DNA from: DAOUBP01 sp964474695
GTDB lineage: Bacteria; Chloroflexota; Anaerolineae; CG2-30-64-16
Direction: 5' to 3'
DNA length: 64,000 bases
NCBI GenBank assembly: GCA_964474695.1
Contig: CAYYTK010000011.1
Coordinates: forward strand, 1 to 64,000
Shown here: positions 61,353 through 64,000 of the stretch, one piece after another
How positions within the stretch are numbered: position 1 is the first letter of the stretch
Layout: each line of letters opens with the position of its first letter
Notes under the pieces: model-generated
Told to the model about the DNA's origin: nothing
The model's database searches: none
The model's input: the letters and a program-made list of their open reading frames with translations, nothing else
Made by a program: the position numbers and the translations under genes

Positions 61353-62815
61353 CAGCGGGACCGATTACACCGCAGATTCGACCACCTGCACCATCCCGCC
61401 CGGGCGGCCGCCTGCTGCCTGCCGGGGTGAATGCGGTGGGCGTCGTCGCGGCCGTAGGCATTGCTGCTGCACTGGCTGCTGCTGTGACCTCCGGTCAGCT
61501 TCAGGCGGCGTCGGTTGCTGTCGGCTACGTCGTCCTCCTGATGTTGTCGTTGATTGATCCGGCCCAGGGCCTTCTGCTCTGGGTGGTGATGGCGCCGTTT
61601 TATCGCTTCTTCACCCTGAAGATGGGCGCCGGATTGCCCGACCTGGGCCTGCACCGGATCATGGCGTTGTCCGTGCTTCTTCTGCTGCTTGCGCAACGGG
61701 CTGCCGGACAACGGCGGCTGGCGCGGCCGACTGCTTTCGAAGGCCTGGCCGGACTATTTGTGGTCGGGCTGCTGCTTTCGGTGCCAGCCTCCCCGATGGG
61801 CCTCTCCAGCGGCATCCAATATGTCTTTGACTTTGCAGCGCTGCCGGCGCTTTGGCTCTATTTCGGGCGCGGCCTTCTGGGCAGCAGGAAGGGTCTGGAG
61901 CGCCTGTCTATCGCACTTGCGATCGCGGGCGTCGGGATGGGCCTGATCGCCGTGCGTGAGCAGCTCACCCATGAGATGATTCTTTCGCCCATTCCTTATC
62001 ATGAGGCCTACGGACGGTACTCGGTCAAGATCAACAGCCTCTTTGGCGCTGCTGCCAGCATGGCCATGACGCTCGTCATGGCAGTGCCGGCGGTTTTCGT
62101 GGGCGCGATGCGCGCGCGTACGCTGGGACGCCGCCTCGTGTGGAGTGCTGCGCTGGCCGTGATCCTTGCCGGACTTGTCTTGACTTATGTGCGCGCGGGT
62201 TGGGTTGCGGCCCTGCTATGTCTGCTGGCGCCTCTCTTTTTCAGTGCCCGGGCGCGACACCTTGCCCTGCGCTTGATGCCGGCTGTGCTGATTTTGGCGG
62301 CGATCTTCATCTATGGATATGGGGGCGCGGATACGCGTTCGTTTGAGGAGCGAGTCCAGTCGCAAAGGCCGATTGACTATCGCCTTGAAGCCATCGATGT
62401 CGGGCTGCAGATCATTGCGCGGTCCCCTATGTTAGGGCTGGGATTGAATAGCTATGGCGAAGCGGCCCTGCAGAGCGGTTGGCGGCCCCTGAATGCGAGA
62501 GGCCTTCCCGTTGTCGCGGCGCACAACATGTATATCGATGTGTTGACTTCAGCCGGGCTGGTCGGGCTGCTGCCGTTGTTAGGGCTTTTGGGCCTGATAG
62601 GCTGGCGCTTGCTGCATCTGTTGCGCATGCGTCGCGACCGCGACTGGTTGGCTGCCGCTTTGGGCCTGCTGCTGGGTTATGCGGGCATCACTTTCACGTT
62701 CGACGGGCTGACCGCTCAGCTGGCCAACATGTACTTTCTCATGCTCATCGGTGCGATCTTGGGCATGCATGAAATGCGTGAGGGCAAGGACTCCGCATCG
62801 GGGGGCGCATTGTGA
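61349..62815 (+). CDS. O-antigen ligase/polymerase family membrane protein
   Basis: 488 residues starting at GTG 61349 within the Wzz stop. Ten to twelve membrane helices; Wzy_C-type features are LVLTYVRAGWVAALLCLLAPLFF and the large outer loop RSPMLGLGLNSYG with VVAAHNMYIDVLTSAGLVGLLPLL (the conserved HNxYL-like motif). It polymerises or ligates lipid-linked glycans outside the membrane. Confidence 0.92.
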   Translation: MTAGPITPQIRPPAPSRPGGRLLPAGVNAVGVVAAVGIAAALAAAVTSGQLQAASVAVGYVVLLMLSLIDPAQGLLLWVVMAPFYRFFTLKMGAGLPDLGLHRIMALSVLLLLLAQRAAGQRRLARPTAFEGLAGLFVVGLLLSVPASPMGLSSGIQYVFDFAALPALWLYFGRGLLGSRKGLERLSIALAIAGVGMGLIAVREQLTHEMILSPIPYHEAYGRYSVKINSLFGAAASMAMTLVMAVPAVFVGAMRARTLGRRLVWSAALAVILAGLVLTYVRAGWVAALLCLLAPLFFSARARHLALRLMPAVLILAAIFIYGYGGADTRSFEERVQSQRPIDYRLEAIDVGLQIIARSPMLGLGLNSYGEAALQSGWRPLNARGLPVVAAHNMYIDVLTSAGLVGLLPLLGLLGLIGWRLLHLLRMRRDRDWLAAALGLLLGYAGITFTFDGLTAQLANMYFLMLIGAILGMHEMREGKDSASGGAL

Positions 62816-63981
62816 GAGTCGCTTTGATGGGCCCTTACCCGGTGGATCCGCGCGCCCCGGCCGGCCAGCCTCCGCTACCCGGCGGCGTCGATGCGGTGGT
62901 GTTGGCCCTGGCTGATGGCCTCGCGCGCAGACCTGGGATAGAGGTGAGTGTGATCACGGCGGTGTCGGGTTTGACGGCTCCGGTTCGCGTTGACGGCGGT
63001 CGTTTTCCCGTGCATTGTGTGCCACGGCCGCGCGGGGGGCGGCTCACCGGCCAACGTGCCGTGATCGGCTGCTTGTGTCAGCAGATAACCGCTTCTGCCC
63101 CGGATATCGTTCACGCGCACATTGCAGGCATCTATGGCCGGGCGGCGTTGCTGAGTCAACGGCCTGCTGTGCTCACTTTGCATGGTGTGATCTATCGGGA
63201 GATGCGGCAGGCCTGGCCGACCAGCAACTGGCCGGCCCGACTACGCTGGCTGAGCGATGCCTTGCTGGAGCGTGCCGTGGTGCGTCGCGCACCGGAGATC
63301 ATTGCGATCAGCCCGTATATCGTCGCTGAGTTTCGCCGCCAAACTGGCGCGCGCTTCCATATGGTGGAGAACCCGGTAGATGACCGCTTCTTCATTGCGG
63401 ACGCGCTGCCGCTGTGCCGCCAGCGCCTGCTTTATGTGGGGCGAGTCATCCCGCGCAAGGGCATCCTCGCGTTGTTACACGCTTTTGGGCAGATCGCACA
63501 GGCCCGCCCGGCCGCAACATTGACCCTGGTTGGCGAGATGACAACCGATCCGGGATATACGGCGCGGTGTCACACCCTGGTGAGTGAGTTGGGGGTGGCA
63601 GACCGGGTGCGCTTTGCCGGCGCATTGCCGCCCGCTGCCGTACTGCAAGAGTATGCTGCGTCTGATCTGGTGCTGCTGGCCAGCGAGCAGGAGACCGCGC
63701 CGGTCAGCATCGCTGAGGCGATGGCTGCCGGCCGCGCCGTCGTGGCGACGGATGTAGGGGGATGCGCGGCGATGGTGGCGGACGGCGTGACGGGCCGCAT
63801 CGTGCCCGCACGCGATCCCGGCGCGTTGGCTGCGGCCGTGAGTGGGTTGCTGGCGGAGCCGGAGCGGTTGGCTCAGATGGGCCTGGCCGCCCGCGCCGCA
63901 GCAGAGGCGCGCTTTCGCCGGGACGCAGTTGTGGAGGCCACGTTAGCGGTCTACCGGCAGATTCTGGAGGGCAGGACTTGA
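62812..63981 (+). CDS. Glycosyltransferase family 4
   Basis: 389 residues from GTG 62812. GT4 with PDIVHAHIAGIYGRAALLS, RLLYVGRVIPRKGILALLHAF, GEMTTDPGYTARC and ASDLVLLASEQETAPVSIAEAMAAGRAVVATDVGG (E-x7-E motif). Overlaps the preceding gene by 4 bases and the next possible gene by TTGA. Confidence 0.92.
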   Translation: MRVALMGPYPVDPRAPAGQPPLPGGVDAVVLALADGLARRPGIEVSVITAVSGLTAPVRVDGGRFPVHCVPRPRGGRLTGQRAVIGCLCQQITASAPDIVHAHIAGIYGRAALLSQRPAVLTLHGVIYREMRQAWPTSNWPARLRWLSDALLERAVVRRAPEIIAISPYIVAEFRRQTGARFHMVENPVDDRFFIADALPLCRQRLLYVGRVIPRKGILALLHAFGQIAQARPAATLTLVGEMTTDPGYTARCHTLVSELGVADRVRFAGALPPAAVLQEYAASDLVLLASEQETAPVSIAEAMAAGRAVVATDVGGCAAMVADGVTGRIVPARDPGALAAAVSGLLAEPERLAQMGLAARAAAEARFRRDAVVEATLAVYRQILEGRT

Positions 63982-64000
63982 GCCAGCCATTACGCATCGC
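63978..64000 (+). CDS. Start of a further gene, cut by the window end
   Basis: TTG 63978 overlaps the stop of the GT4 gene as TTGA, the same coupling used by its neighbours (GTGA, ATGA). It reads MSQPLRI, a usual beginning of a GT4-type protein, but only seven codons are visible. Confidence 0.4.

Overview
The window reads as a chromosomal piece of a GC-rich bacterium, most probably a member of the Chloroflexota (Anaerolineae/Caldilineae type). This is an inference from gene content: secreted proteins with very long Pro/Thr-rich linkers and a C-terminal tail of the form Y-(L/I)-P-L, strings of GT39 membrane glycosyltransferases, an Rrf2-Pst-like cluster, a GxxExxY gene set between CAGGAT-type repeats, and no lipopolysaccharide genes. 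No rRNA or taxonomic marker is present. No gene-free stretch exceeds about 300 bases.

Left part (1-14.4 kb), housekeeping mixed with small accessory pieces. The first gene is a peroxiredoxin-glutaredoxin fusion whose peroxidatic residue is encoded by an in-frame UGA followed at once by a stem-loop: a likely selenoprotein. Convergent to it lie queA and ruvB, the latter split in its ATP-binding P-loop by a 513-residue intein with LAGLIDADG motifs. Then come a TraR/DksA-type zinc protein, upp, a dCMP deaminase, a lipoprotein, a GH1 glycosidase and tRNA-Lys. A 63-bp identical copy of most of that tRNA lies 830 bp downstream, and between the copies sits a toxin-antitoxin pair whose PIN toxin carries an amber stop. 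GNAT, a YfcC-type carrier, a repeat-flanked GxxExxY gene and htpG follow.

Middle (14.5-21.4 kb). Remnants of a hicB-like gene and of a restriction enzyme precede an Rrf2 regulator, a complete PstSCAB-like ABC transporter and a trans-sulfuration type PLP enzyme. The neighbourhood raises the possibility that the transporter serves sulfur metabolism rather than phosphate. A PhoB-type response regulator with its own promoter follows. Palindromic GTAGGGGC repeats lie between and inside genes here.

Right part (21.5-64 kb), one strand only and tightly packed, with many 4-bp NTGA overlaps. It is a cell-surface locus: a 1546-residue Ig-like surface protein, a membrane TPR/SH3 protein, a beta-propeller protein, a sensor histidine kinase, a polysaccharide deacetylase, a DPM1-like GT2, a DUF2304 protein, four GT39 enzymes, a radical SAM enzyme fused to an HpnA-like epimerase, a left-handed beta-helix acyltransferase, two propeller surface proteins sharing an almost identical 989-bp segment, an FkbM-type methyltransferase, a secreted esterase, and an export/polymerisation set (methyltransferase, flippase, four glycosyltransferases, Wzz-like protein, O-antigen ligase/polymerase) that continues past the window.

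Working model (inference): the GT2, DUF2304 and GT39 proteins provide polyprenyl-phosphate sugars and glycosylate the co-encoded Thr/Pro-rich mucin-like stalks, while the distal genes build a surface polysaccharide.
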